A stretch of DNA of 19,455 bases from Lachnospiraceae bacterium UBA4381 (GCA_002391105.1 DGRT01000120.1:1-19455), one strand, 5' to 3'. Shown: positions 1 to 7,254, counted from the stretch's first letter. Notes: generated by a model from the sequence alone, not told the origin. Numbers and translations: made by a program.

Positions 1-26
1 TCAAATAAAAAACATGGGAGGTCAAT

Positions 27-455
27 ATGAAACTAGGAAAAAAAGCGTATAACGGATTGATGGCATTCTTTTTATTTAATGGAGTGGCAAGTATTATTAC
101 AGGAATCTTTGTTGCAGTATTAATGTTTTCCAATAAGGAAGCAAGTGGTGGAGGTATTGGATTACTGGTGTTATTGTCCGGGATTGCACAAGTTGCTCTT
201 GTCACTTTGATAATTAAGAAAAATGTTTCGGATGATATGTTGAAGAAGGTCTGGCTTTCCTGCCTTGGCAGTGGTTTGAAGATATATATTAAGATAGGTA
301 TGATCTTTACATTGATATTTATTCCACTTGCTATAAAAATGTCAACAGGTTATATGACTACAGGATATACAGATAACGGAGATGAGGTTTGGCTAAAGGA
401 AGTCAGACCGGGAGTTTATAGAGATATGAGTGGTACTTTGTATCAGTTTAAGTAG
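27..455 (+). CDS. Small membrane protein of unknown function, three predicted helices
   Basis: I do not recognise this 142-residue protein. An AUG at 27 follows a GGGAGG ribosome binding site at 16-21, so the start is well supported. Three hydrophobic stretches lie at about residues 12-34, 43-63 and 86-104, with lysine-rich loops (for example KKNVSDDMLKK) between the second and third. The last 35 or so residues are polar, with a tyrosine- and glycine-rich stretch (TGYTDNGDEVW) ending in LYQFK, and probably form a small folded tail. The gene stops 14 bases before the start of a kinase-gene remnant and was probably co-transcribed with it. Both are followed by another unknown membrane protein, so this patch reads as an accessory locus rather than as part of the neighbouring biosynthetic operon. 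The coding call is confident; no function can be assigned. Confidence 0.8.
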   Translation: MKLGKKAYNGLMAFFLFNGVASIITGIFVAVLMFSNKEASGGGIGLLVLLSGIAQVALVTLIIKKNVSDDMLKKVWLSCLGSGLKIYIKIGMIFTLIFIPLAIKMSTGYMTTGYTDNGDEVWLKEVRPGVYRDMSGTLYQFK

Positions 456-469
456 ATAGGGAAGTGTAA

Positions 470-812
470 ATGGCATATTTTGAAAAGACACAATAGTAAA
501 AAGTGATTCCGGTTTACCAATCAGGATTATTGAACCCTTAGGCGGTGGAGGTCAGGGTAATGTATATCTGGTTGAATATAAAAATGAGAAAAGGGCTTTG
601 AAGTGGTATTCCAAATGTAAGATGAGCAAAGCTTTCTATAATAATTTAAAGGAAAATATAAGGAAAGGGAGTCCGGATAAAGTGTTTTTATGGCCGGAGG
701 TTCTTACAGCAATCACTTCGGATAAGAATATACGTCATATAAAGAGAAATATGATTCCTATATTTTGATGAAGGAAAAGGCTTTAAAGAAGCTGGAGGAA
801 CTGTCTGAATAA
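470..812 (+). pseudogene. Decayed serine/threonine protein kinase gene (N-lobe remnant)
   Basis: An AUG at 470 behind AGGGAAG begins MAYFEKTQ and then hits TAG at 494. Shifting frame at the A run at 483-486 gives an open stretch from 484 to 768. This stretch carries a protein-kinase glycine-rich loop (GGGGQGNVYLVEY, 541-579) and the ATP-binding lysine in RALKWY (592-609). It continues through KVFLWPEVLT to a TGA at 766. One added A in the run would read MAYFEKDTIVKSDSG, joining the start smoothly to the kinase frame, so a single-base deletion is the simplest explanation. The kinase C-lobe (HRD and DFG motifs) is absent. A third frame from about 726 to 812 encodes a charged helical tail ending KALKKLEELSE, possibly the original C-terminus after an internal deletion. 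The kinase identity rests on the N-lobe motifs only. Bacterial Hanks-type kinases with a GGGQGxVY loop often sit beside phosphatase and VWA genes; none is seen here. Confidence 0.7.
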
Positions 813-835
813 ATGAAAGGAATATCATAAATTAT

Positions 836-1594
836 ATGAAAGAAAAGATCTTGCCGAAAATAGTGACAGTTTTTATTTTGATTATTATGCTTGCTATGTT
901 TAGAGAAGCTTTGTTTACCAATTCATCTTTATCTAAATCGGCTGCAGAGCTTATGGGTGCATTTCCCTTTTCAAAGCTTATATTTAATTATATTTGTAAG
1001 ATCTGCGGTTATGCTGATAATTCCAGTAGAATTATATCGGTTGACGGAGTTTTTACTGATTTTATTAAATTGATTGTTATGTCTATATTACGACCTCCGG
1101 TCTCCATAATTCTTACCGGCATTTTTAATCCTCTTCCTGCTACAGAAATGAAAGGTTATGAATATGATGATTTGTTTAAAAGTCCCAAATATATGATTAA
1201 GGATACAATAATCAAATTTGTAGTTAACATTTTACTGGCTGTTTTCTGTTCAAAAGTAATATCAGAATTCAAAAAAAAGTTTACTAATAGCTTTGGTGGA
1301 GCGGTTTCTACAATTTTATTGATTGTTATAGCAGTTTTTCTTTTGGCTGTCTCAATTATAATATTAGGCATGTTAACTGAATCCTTTGCTATTGCTCTGA
1401 AATGGAGACTGGCATATACTCTTATTTTTGAAACATCAAAAACTTTAGTGATTAATATAATGTGTATAGTTACATATGTGTTTTTTGTAGGCGATAATTT
1501 TATGGGCATGTTTAGTTGTGTGATGGGACTTATTATATTGACGTGTATATTTGATGTTATTGGAGTATCGCTAAGGAAAGCTTTAGTTGGTTAG
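836..1594 (+). CDS. Polytopic membrane protein of unknown function
   Basis: This 252-residue, very hydrophobic and AT-rich protein has about six predicted membrane segments, near residues 7-24, 74-96, 123-142, 153-178, 201-217 and 224-244. Short polar loops separate them; the one around residues 104-122 contains a tyrosine/aspartate-rich stretch (KGYEYDDLFKSPKY). I recognise no family motif. The start at 836 has only a weak purine-rich site upstream (AAAGGA near 816-821). It follows a five-codon mini-ORF at 813-830 that begins just after the stop of the kinase remnant, so translation may be coupled. Together with the protein at 27-455 it may once have formed a kinase-linked membrane module. 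That is a guess from position only. The gene is followed by a terminator. Confidence 0.75.
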   Translation: MKEKILPKIVTVFILIIMLAMFREALFTNSSLSKSAAELMGAFPFSKLIFNYICKICGYADNSSRIISVDGVFTDFIKLIVMSILRPPVSIILTGIFNPLPATEMKGYEYDDLFKSPKYMIKDTIIKFVVNILLAVFCSKVISEFKKKFTNSFGGAVSTILLIVIAVFLLAVSIIILGMLTESFAIALKWRLAYTLIFETSKTLVINIMCIVTYVFFVGDNFMGMFSCVMGLIILTCIFDVIGVSLRKALVG

Positions 1595-1650
1595 GGGAAA
1601 GATGTCTGAACTAGATGATGCTTTAAATTTATAAATAATATGCTTATAAA

Positions 1651-1680
1651 GAAAAGCTGCGCCGGCAGGTGCAGTTTTTT
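1651..1680 (+). terminator. Intrinsic terminator of the accessory patch
   Basis: CTGCGCC (1657-1663) pairs with GGTGCAG (1668-1674) around a GGCA loop, with one G-U pair. An upstream A tract and six T residues (1675-1680) complete a typical rho-independent terminator. It lies 56 bases after the 836-1594 gene and ends that transcript before the pan promoter. Confidence 0.85.
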
Positions 1681-1718
1681 GATTATATCTGGATATTTTG
1701 TGAATTGTAATTTTTTTC

Positions 1719-1747
1719 TTTACAATATTTCCCTTTTTTAATATACT
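1719..1747 (+). promoter_or_regulatory. Sigma-A promoter of the pantothenate/CoA operon
   Basis: TTTACA at 1719-1724 and TATACT at 1742-1747 are separated by exactly 17 bases. Transcription would start near 1754, giving a leader of about 137 bases before the first gene. The site lies between the preceding terminator and the first pan gene, as expected. Confidence 0.65.
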
Positions 1748-1890
1748 CTCTTCGGATGGTATTCGAGAGAAACTATACCTGATATAAGTATCACGAATAT
1801 TAGATGATAAGTTCGGCATCACCTTATCCGGATATTTTATGCTTTTGTGAACAGCAGGAGTTATTTATTTCTGGAAGAGGGGGTGATAAT
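1748..1890 (+). promoter_or_regulatory. 5' leader of the pan operon with small hairpins
   Basis: This noncoding leader holds CTCTC and GAGAG arms around 1746-1770. Further on GATAAG (1806-1811) can pair with CTTATC (1823-1828), while the self-complementary TATCCGGATA (1826-1835) competes with the same arm. It ends in the strong AGAGGGGGTGAT ribosome binding site. A conserved RNA called the pan motif is known upstream of pan operons in Firmicutes, but I could not confirm its two-bulged-adenosine stem here. Confidence 0.3.
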
Positions 1891-2748
1891 ATGAGGATTG
1901 GATTTATCGGAGCCGGAAGAGTCGGATGTACCTTTGGTAAATATCTGAAGGAAGCGGGACTGGAGATTACAGGATACTATAACAGAACCCGTAAATCTGC
2001 TGAAGAAGCGGCTGCATTTACCGATACCTTGGTTTATGAAACGAAAGAAGAACTTATTGATTCATGTGATATAGTGATGCTGACAGTCAGTGACAGCGCT
2101 ATTTCCCCGGTATGGCAGGAAATAAAGTCGTACAGCGGTCTGACTGGTAAGATAGTTTGCCACACCAGTGGTTCTATTTCATCTAAAGTCTTTTGGGATA
2201 CTCCATATCAGATATTTGGGTACTCCATCCATCCTATCTATGCTATTTCAGATAGATTTGAATCTTATAAAACATTTTCCAATGCTTTTATTACAATTGA
2301 AGGACATGATAAGTATCTGGATACATTACTAAAAATGCTTAGTGATGCAGGACTTAAGTGTACGAGTATTTCCGGTGATTACAAGGTAAGCTACCATGCT
2401 GCGTGTGTTATGGCAAGTAACCTGGTATGCGGACTATATCAGACTGCTGCAGCGTTGATGCAGAAATGCGGTATGAGTGCTGATGAAAGCGAGCTTGCGC
2501 TGAAGGGACTTTTCAGGGATAATGCCATAGGTACTGCTGAAAATGGTCCGGTGAAGCAACTGACAGGTCCTATTGACAGGGGAGACGCTGTTACGGTTGA
2601 AAATCATCTGAAGGAGCTTTACAGTCTGGAAGGCTTTGAGAACGGAGCGGAGGTTTATAAGCTGCTCTCAAGAGAAACACTCAAGGTTGCAGAGAAGAAG
2701 AATCCGGACAGGGATTATAGTGAGCTTGAGAAAATGCTGGATTATTAA
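1891..2748 (+). CDS. panG: Rossmann-like/DUF2520 dehydrogenase, candidate ketopantoate reductase (PanG type)
   Basis: This 285-residue protein begins with an NAD(P)-binding Rossmann fold. MRIGFIGAGRVG is the GxGxxG loop, and the YNRT at residues 30-33 follows the second strand, where NADP-dependent enzymes often carry an arginine. A DUF2520-type helical C-terminal half follows from about residue 150 (HAACVMASNLVCGL and TGPIDRGDAVTVENHL). I chose the AUG at 1891 because AGAGGGGGTGAT lies directly upstream; an in-frame AUG at 1804 has no such site and would add 29 residues unlike any Rossmann start. It is the first gene of a run with panB, panC, panD and coaBC. Ketopantoate reduction is the only step between PanB and PanC, and no panE-like gene is in the window. 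PanG is the ketopantoate reductase described in Francisella with relatives in Firmicutes. The fold is certain; the substrate is inferred from position. Confidence 0.8.
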   Translation: MRIGFIGAGRVGCTFGKYLKEAGLEITGYYNRTRKSAEEAAAFTDTLVYETKEELIDSCDIVMLTVSDSAISPVWQEIKSYSGLTGKIVCHTSGSISSKVFWDTPYQIFGYSIHPIYAISDRFESYKTFSNAFITIEGHDKYLDTLLKMLSDAGLKCTSISGDYKVSYHAACVMASNLVCGLYQTAAALMQKCGMSADESELALKGLFRDNAIGTAENGPVKQLTGPIDRGDAVTVENHLKELYSLEGFENGAEVYKLLSRETLKVAEKKNPDRDYSELEKMLDY

Positions 2749-2786
2749 TCTTCCGGGATAAGTTTAATGAATATGGAGGTAGAACC

Positions 2787-3620
2787 ATGAAGAATACTGT
2801 TGTTACTTTTAAGGAAATGAAGAAAAAGGGCGAGAAGATATCTATGCTTACAGCTTATGATTATTCTACAGCCAAGATCATAGATGAATCAGGAATTAAC
2901 GGAATACTTGTAGGGGATTCACTTGGAAATGTTATGCTGGGCTATCCTGATACAGTTTCAGTTACAATAGAGGATATGATACATCATGGAGCAGCGGTTG
3001 CAAGAGGTGCCAAGGATGCGCTTGTAGTAATAGATATGCCATTTATGTCCTATCAGGCATCTGTATATGATGCAGTTATCAACGCAGGACGTCTGATGAA
3101 GGAAGGAAGAGCGCAGGCTGTTAAGCTTGAAGGTGGAGAAGAGATTATTCCTCAGGTGGAAGCAATCGTTAAGGCAAGCATTCCTGTTATGGGACATATC
3201 GGTCTTACACCTCAGTCGATAAATGCATTTGGCGGCTATAAAGCACAGGGCAGGGATATAGCTTCTGCAAAGAAGCTTATCAGAGATGCCAAGCTTCTGG
3301 AGGAGGCTGGCGCATTTGCCATAACACTTGAATGTGTTCCTGCTGAACTTGCTTCCTATGTTACCAGTCAGCTTTCTATACCTACTATCGGTATCGGTGG
3401 TGGTGCAGGAACAGATGGACAGATCCTGGTATATGCTGATATGCTTGCTATGTTCAGTGATTACAAGCCTAAGTTCGTAAAGCATTTTGCAAATGTAGGT
3501 GAAGTGATGAAGGAAGGCTTCAGAGCATATGATGCAGAGGTAAAGGCGGGAACCTATCCTGCTGAGGAGCATAATTACAAGATAGCGCCAGAGGTTCTTG
3601 AAGAAGCAATCGCTGAATGA
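2787..3620 (+). CDS. panB: 3-methyl-2-oxobutanoate hydroxymethyltransferase
   Basis: This cytoplasmic enzyme transfers a one-carbon unit from methylene-tetrahydrofolate to 2-ketoisovalerate, giving ketopantoate. The 277 residues show the full family pattern. MLTAYDYSTA opens the TIM-like barrel, GDSLGNV (residues 43-49) carries metal ligand D44, and D83 in IDMPFMSY and E115 in KLEGG are the other two ligand positions. MGHIGLTPQS (135-144) follows, and E182 in LECVP is the expected catalytic glutamate. TIGIGGGAGTDGQILV closes the fold. Length is normal for the family (about 265-280). The AUG at 2787 follows a GGAGGT site. The gene lies 38 bases after the candidate ketopantoate reductase and 111 bases before panC, on the operon strand. 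Confidence 0.97.
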   Translation: MKNTVVTFKEMKKKGEKISMLTAYDYSTAKIIDESGINGILVGDSLGNVMLGYPDTVSVTIEDMIHHGAAVARGAKDALVVIDMPFMSYQASVYDAVINAGRLMKEGRAQAVKLEGGEEIIPQVEAIVKASIPVMGHIGLTPQSINAFGGYKAQGRDIASAKKLIRDAKLLEEAGAFAITLECVPAELASYVTSQLSIPTIGIGGGAGTDGQILVYADMLAMFSDYKPKFVKHFANVGEVMKEGFRAYDAEVKAGTYPAEEHNYKIAPEVLEEAIAE

Positions 3621-3731
3621 TACGAGTGTCAGAATATTATAGATAATACAGCGGGTGTTTATGAGAGTGATGCATGTGAAGTCATAATTCATCCGGGACA
3701 CCTGTAATAATATCAGAAAGAGGATAATAAA

Positions 3732-4586
3732 ATGTCAATAAAGGTTGTTAAAACAGTAGAAGAAGTACGTGAAACAGTAGCTAAGTGGAGAAAGAAGGGC
3801 TATACAGTAGGACTTGTTCCGACTATGGGCTTCCTTCATGCAGGTCATCAGTCGCTTATAAAGAAGTCTGTAGAGGATAATGATAAAACTGTAGTGAGTG
3901 TATTTGTAAATCCTACACAGTTTGGTCCGAATGAAGACCTTGAAGCGTATCCAAGGGATCTGGAGAGAGATACAGCTCTATGTGAAACAACAGGCGCAAG
4001 TCTTATATTTAATCCTGAACCATCAGATATGTATCCGGAGGGCTTTGTATCTTTTGTTGATATGAATGGTCTTACTAATCATCTTTGTGGTTTGTCCCGT
4101 CCGGTACATTTCAGGGGAGTATGTACTGTAGTCAGTAAGCTTTTTAATATAGTCGGTCCTGACAGAGCTTACTTCGGACAGAAGGATGCGCAGCAGCTCG
4201 CAGTTGTAAAGAGAATGGTGGCAGACCTCAATATGCCTCTTGAAATAGTAGGATGTCCTATCGTAAGAGAAGCTGATGGACTTGCTATGAGCTCTCGTAA
4301 TACATACATGAATGTAGAGGAGAGAAACGCGGCACTTGTTCTCAGCAGAGCTATAAAGCTTGGTCAGCAGCTTGTAGAGGAGGGCGAAAGAAGTGCTGCA
4401 GTAGTACGTAATAAGATGCTGGAGCTTCTGAACTCTGAGCCTATGGCTGAGGTTGAATATGTAAATGTTGTTAATAACCTGACTATGGAAGATATAGATG
4501 AAATCTATGGTGATATACTTGTTGCTATCGCAGTTAAGATCAATAATAAGGTTAGACTTATAGATAACTTTATGATGACTGTGTAG
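3732..4586 (+). CDS. panC: Pantothenate synthetase (pantoate-beta-alanine ligase)
   Basis: The enzyme activates pantoate with ATP and joins it to beta-alanine to make pantothenate. The 284-residue sequence has the nucleotidyltransferase signature VPTMGFLHAGH, with the HxGH motif at residues 36-39. It also has FVNPTQFGPNEDL, HFRGVCTVVSKLF and FGQKDAQQL, and the KMSKS-like loop MSSRN at 186-190. All expected active-site blocks are present and the length is standard. AGAGGA lies 7 bases upstream of the AUG. PanC needs pantoate made via PanB plus a ketopantoate reductase, and beta-alanine from PanD, both encoded next to it. The 66 bases to panD contain nothing but an AT-rich spacer and the panD ribosome binding site. 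Confidence 0.97.
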   Translation: MSIKVVKTVEEVRETVAKWRKKGYTVGLVPTMGFLHAGHQSLIKKSVEDNDKTVVSVFVNPTQFGPNEDLEAYPRDLERDTALCETTGASLIFNPEPSDMYPEGFVSFVDMNGLTNHLCGLSRPVHFRGVCTVVSKLFNIVGPDRAYFGQKDAQQLAVVKRMVADLNMPLEIVGCPIVREADGLAMSSRNTYMNVEERNAALVLSRAIKLGQQLVEEGERSAAVVRNKMLELLNSEPMAEVEYVNVVNNLTMEDIDEIYGDILVAIAVKINNKVRLIDNFMMTV

Positions 4587-4652
4587 TTCTGACGTAGATA
4601 TTTATATAAATTACAGACTATAAGTATATAGAAGTTTATTGGAGAGAAAATT

Positions 4653-5045
4653 ATGTTAGGAACTTACTTGAAATCTAAGATTCATCGTGCAGTTGTTACC
4701 CAGGCTGCTCTTGATTATGTAGGCAGTATAACGGTAGATGAGGATCTTATGGATGCCTGTGGTCTTCTGGAATATGAAAAGGTTCAGGTTGCCGATGTTG
4801 ATAACGGAAACAGACTTGAGACCTATGTTATCGCAGGAGAAAGAGGTTCGGGTATCATCTGTCTGAATGGTGCTGCAGCCAGACTGGTAAGTGAGGGAGA
4901 TAAGGTCATAATCATGAGCTATGCCCAGATGACGCCGGATGAACTGGCTGAAAATCCTCCTAAGGTTGTTTTTGTTGATGAGAATAATCAGATAGTTAGA
5001 ATAACAAGATATGAGAAGCATGGACAGCTTTTTGATATTCAGTAA
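4653..5045 (+). CDS. panD: Aspartate 1-decarboxylase proenzyme
   Basis: PanD makes beta-alanine from aspartate with a pyruvoyl cofactor formed by self-cleavage. The 130-residue proenzyme keeps the cleavage pair G24-S25 (YVGSIT) and the conserved K9, Y22, R54 and Y58. GERGSGIICLNGAAA is the usual core strand region. A GGAGAG site at 4641-4646 supports the AUG. The last four codons (GAT ATT CAG TAA) are also the start of a 17-bp tandem repeat that continues past the stop codon, so the very C-terminus has been touched by repeat expansion. Function should be unaffected because the tail after about residue 115 is not part of the active site. Confidence 0.96.
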   Translation: MLGTYLKSKIHRAVVTQAALDYVGSITVDEDLMDACGLLEYEKVQVADVDNGNRLETYVIAGERGSGIICLNGAAARLVSEGDKVIIMSYAQMTPDELAENPPKVVFVDENNQIVRITRYEKHGQLFDIQ

Positions 5046-5101
5046 TTTCTGATATTCAGTAATTCCTGATATTCAGTAATTTCTGATATTTAGTAATTTC
5101 T
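5034..5101 (+). repeat. Four tandem copies of a 17-bp unit at the panD stop codon
   Basis: The unit GATATTCAGTAATTTCT occurs at 5034-5050, 5051-5067 (one change), 5068-5084 and 5085-5101 (one change). Copy 1 contains the last three sense codons and the stop of panD, so each later copy repeats the end of the gene. The period is not a multiple of three. No dyad symmetry is seen, so this is a slippage- or duplication-type minisatellite rather than a terminator. Confidence 0.95.
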
Positions 5102-5190
5102 GAAAGTATTTGTATTCTTTATTATTTATATGATTATTTATATGTTTCGTTAAATATTTGTTTTTTATATTTTTGGAAAGGAAAATGGAT

Positions 5191-6390
5191 ATGCTGACAG
5201 GTAAGAATATACTGCTGGGCGTTTCGGGTGGAATCGCGGCATATAAGATGGCAGATGTGGCAAGTATGCTGGTAAAACAGCATGCTGATGTTCATGTTGT
5301 AATGACTGAGGCTGCAACGCATTTTATTACTCCTGAAACCTTTAAGGTGCTTACAAAGAATAAGGTGTATGTGGATGTTTTTGACGAGCCTTCTGATGAT
5401 CCGACCTGTGTTCCTCATATTCAGTTGGGAAGAAGCGCTGACTGTATCCTGATAGCTCCGGCAACTGCAGACATCATAGGAAAGATTGCAAATGGAATAG
5501 CAGATGATATGCTCTCAACTGTAGTGCTTCCTGCCGGATGTCCTGTGCTTATAGCGCCTTCCATGAATGTATATATGCTGGAGAATCCTATAGTTCAGGA
5601 TAATATCAGAAAGCTGAAGGATTTTGGCTATAAGATAATAGAACCTGCCTTAGGACATCTTGCCTGTGGCTATGACGGAAAGGGTAAGCTTCCGGCTCCT
5701 GAGAAGCTGGTGGAATGTGTTCTGCTTGAAGCGGCAAAAGAAAAGGATCTGGCTGGTAAGAAGGTTCTTGTTGATGCAGGTCCTACAGAGGAGGCAATCG
5801 ACCCTGTTCGTTTTATTACGAATCATTCTTCCGGAAAGATGGGCTACAGTGTTGCGAGAGTTGCGGCGATGAGAGGCGCAGAGGTTGTACTTGTATCCGG
5901 TCCTACAAATCTTGGTACTCCGGAAGGGGTACAGAGAATAGATGTCATATCAGCAGAGGATATGTATCAGGCTATGGTAAAAGAGGCGGAGACGGCTGAT
6001 ATTATAGTTATGTCTGCGGCGGTTGCTGATTACAGACCTGCTACGGTTGCTGAGAATAAGATCAAGAAAAATGGTAATGAGGATATGACAAGTATTCCTC
6101 TTACCAGAACGAAGGATATATTAAAGACAATCGGCAATAGTAAGAGAGAGGGACAGATAATAGTAGGCTTCTCTATGGAAACGGAGAATCTTATAGAAAA
6201 CTCCCGTAAGAAGCTTGACAGTAAGAATGCAGATATGATATGTGCGAACAGTCTGACTACTGAAGGTGCAGGCTATAAGGTGGATACAAATATAGTTACT
6301 CTCATAACCAGAGCGGGAACAGATAGTCTTCCGTTAATGTCCAAGGATGAGGTTGCGGATAAGATATTTGATAAGATTAAGGAATTATAG
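5191..6390 (+). CDS. coaBC: Bifunctional phosphopantothenoylcysteine decarboxylase/phosphopantothenate-cysteine ligase
   Basis: This enzyme couples 4'-phosphopantothenate to cysteine (CoaB) and decarboxylates the product to 4'-phosphopantetheine (CoaC). The N-terminal flavoprotein half shows GVSGGIAAYK, the catalytic HIQL, the PSMNVYM motif and the flap cysteine in HLACGYDGKGK. The C-terminal ligase half shows DAGPTEEAIDPVRFITNHSSGKMG and AAVADYRP, then KIKKNG with the expected lysine. I prefer the AUG at 5191: AAAGGA ends at 5182, giving an 8-base spacer, whereas the AUG at 5185 would be only 2 bases away. The resulting 399 residues match the family. Placement after panBCD puts consecutive CoA steps in one unit; pantothenate kinase is not in the window. 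Confidence 0.96.
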   Translation: MLTGKNILLGVSGGIAAYKMADVASMLVKQHADVHVVMTEAATHFITPETFKVLTKNKVYVDVFDEPSDDPTCVPHIQLGRSADCILIAPATADIIGKIANGIADDMLSTVVLPAGCPVLIAPSMNVYMLENPIVQDNIRKLKDFGYKIIEPALGHLACGYDGKGKLPAPEKLVECVLLEAAKEKDLAGKKVLVDAGPTEEAIDPVRFITNHSSGKMGYSVARVAAMRGAEVVLVSGPTNLGTPEGVQRIDVISAEDMYQAMVKEAETADIIVMSAAVADYRPATVAENKIKKNGNEDMTSIPLTRTKDILKTIGNSKREGQIIVGFSMETENLIENSRKKLDSKNADMICANSLTTEGAGYKVDTNIVTLITRAGTDSLPLMSKDEVADKIFDKIKEL

Positions 6391-6460
6391 CCGGATGTAC
6401 CGTATAGGGCTGCACAGCGGTAACATTGTATTATAGTCTGCAATCCGGATGTTTGATTTT
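6391..6460 (+). terminator. Possible weak terminator after coaBC
   Basis: CCGGAT directly after the coaBC stop (6391-6396) can pair with ATCCGG (6444-6449), followed by GTTTGATTTTT. The loop is long and the T tract is broken, so this is a weak candidate for the end of the pan/coa transcript. Confidence 0.25.
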
Positions 6461-6483
6461 TAGTAGATATATAACTTCAAATA

Positions 6484-6492
6484 TGCTAGAAT
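6484..6492 (+). promoter_or_regulatory. Extended -10 promoter of pyrE
   Basis: TG-C-TAGAAT is an extended -10 element with one mismatch to TATAAT. No good -35 box lies 16-18 bases upstream, which is common for extended -10 promoters. The start point would be about 6498-6500, at the first base of the hairpin described next. Confidence 0.45.
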
Positions 6493-6497
6493 ATCGT

Positions 6498-6524
6498 GGT
6501 GTATGAAAGATGCTTTCGTACACC
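6498..6524 (+). promoter_or_regulatory. Hairpin at the 5' end of the pyrE leader
   Basis: GGTGTATGAAAG (6498-6509) pairs along its whole length with CTTTCGTACACC (6513-6524), with one G-U pair, around the triloop ATG. A T-A pair and then a G-U pair can extend the stem outward. The sequence after it (ATTTATTTTATA) is U-rich but interrupted. The pyrE ribosome binding site starts 13 bases downstream and stays outside the stem. It could be an mRNA-stabilising 5' structure or an attenuator. Confidence 0.6.
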
Positions 6525-6548
6525 ATTTATTTTATATGGAGGATTGGT

Positions 6549-7211
6549 ATGGAAGGATATAAGCAGGAATTCGTTGATTTTATGCTGGATTCCAAGGTTC
6601 TTAAGTTTGGTGATTTTACTCTTAAAAGTGGCCGTAAGTCTCCGTTTTTTATGAATGCGGGACTGTATGTTACCGGTACTCAGCTTATGAAGCTGGGAGA
6701 ATATTATGCAAAGGCTATACATAGTACCTACGGTGATGATTTTGATGTGGTATTTGGTCCGGCATATAAGGGTATCCCTATAAGCGTTGCTACAACGATT
6801 GCTTACAGCAAGCTGTATGGAAAGGAAATCAGATACTGTTCTAATCGTAAGGAAGCAAAGGATCATGGTGATGCAGGGATTCTTCTTGGTAGTCCTATAC
6901 AGGATAACGACAGAGTGGTCGTAGTAGAGGATGTTACTACCTCAGGCAAGTCCATGGAAGAGACTATTCCTATAGTAAAGGCTCAGGGCGATGTAACTAT
7001 AGTAGGTCTTATGGTTTCCCTCAACAGATGTGAGAGAGGTAAGGGAGATAAGGGAGCGCTGGAAGAGGTGAGCGAGCTTTACGGCTTCCCGACTGCGGCT
7101 ATAGTATCTATGGACGAGGTTGTAGAATATCTTGTAGAAAAGAAGCTGATTGATGATGAGCTTAAGGGCAGGATAGATGCATACTATGCTGAGTATGGTG
7201 TAAAGAAATAA
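6549..7211 (+). CDS. pyrE: Orotate phosphoribosyltransferase
   Basis: PyrE converts orotate and PRPP to orotidine monophosphate in pyrimidine synthesis. The 220 residues contain FTLKSGRKSPFFMNAGL near the N-terminus, the VFGPAYKGIP loop, the SNRKEAKDHG catalytic loop (98-107) and the PRPP-binding VVVVEDVTTSGKS at about 123-135. I chose the AUG at 6549 because TGGAGG lies at 6537-6542. An in-frame AUG at 6510 sits in the loop of the upstream hairpin and would add 13 residues unlike the family. No other pyrimidine gene is adjacent. A 49-residue membrane protein follows 43 bases later and probably shares the transcript. Confidence 0.95.
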   Translation: MEGYKQEFVDFMLDSKVLKFGDFTLKSGRKSPFFMNAGLYVTGTQLMKLGEYYAKAIHSTYGDDFDVVFGPAYKGIPISVATTIAYSKLYGKEIRYCSNRKEAKDHGDAGILLGSPIQDNDRVVVVEDVTTSGKSMEETIPIVKAQGDVTIVGLMVSLNRCERGKGDKGALEEVSELYGFPTAAIVSMDEVVEYLVEKKLIDDELKGRIDAYYAEYGVKK

Positions 7212-7254
7212 TAAGCATTTTGCGTGAAGATAGGATTTGATGGAGGTGACTTAG

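Noticed and set aside
1804..1890. N-terminal extension of the DUF2520 dehydrogenase from an AUG at 1804
   Set aside because: No ribosome binding site there; the Rossmann fold begins at the AUG at 1891, which has a very strong site.
2958..3701. Long minus-strand ORF opposite panB
   Set aside because: Cysteine-, isoleucine- and tyrosine-rich shadow of panB with no ribosome binding site and no family motif.
5034..5101. CRISPR-like array after panD
   Set aside because: The 17-bp copies are directly adjacent with no spacers, so this is a simple tandem repeat.
6503..6562. Short upstream ORF (19 codons) overlapping the pyrE start
   Set aside because: It begins inside the hairpin, has no ribosome binding site and no conserved composition; likely chance.
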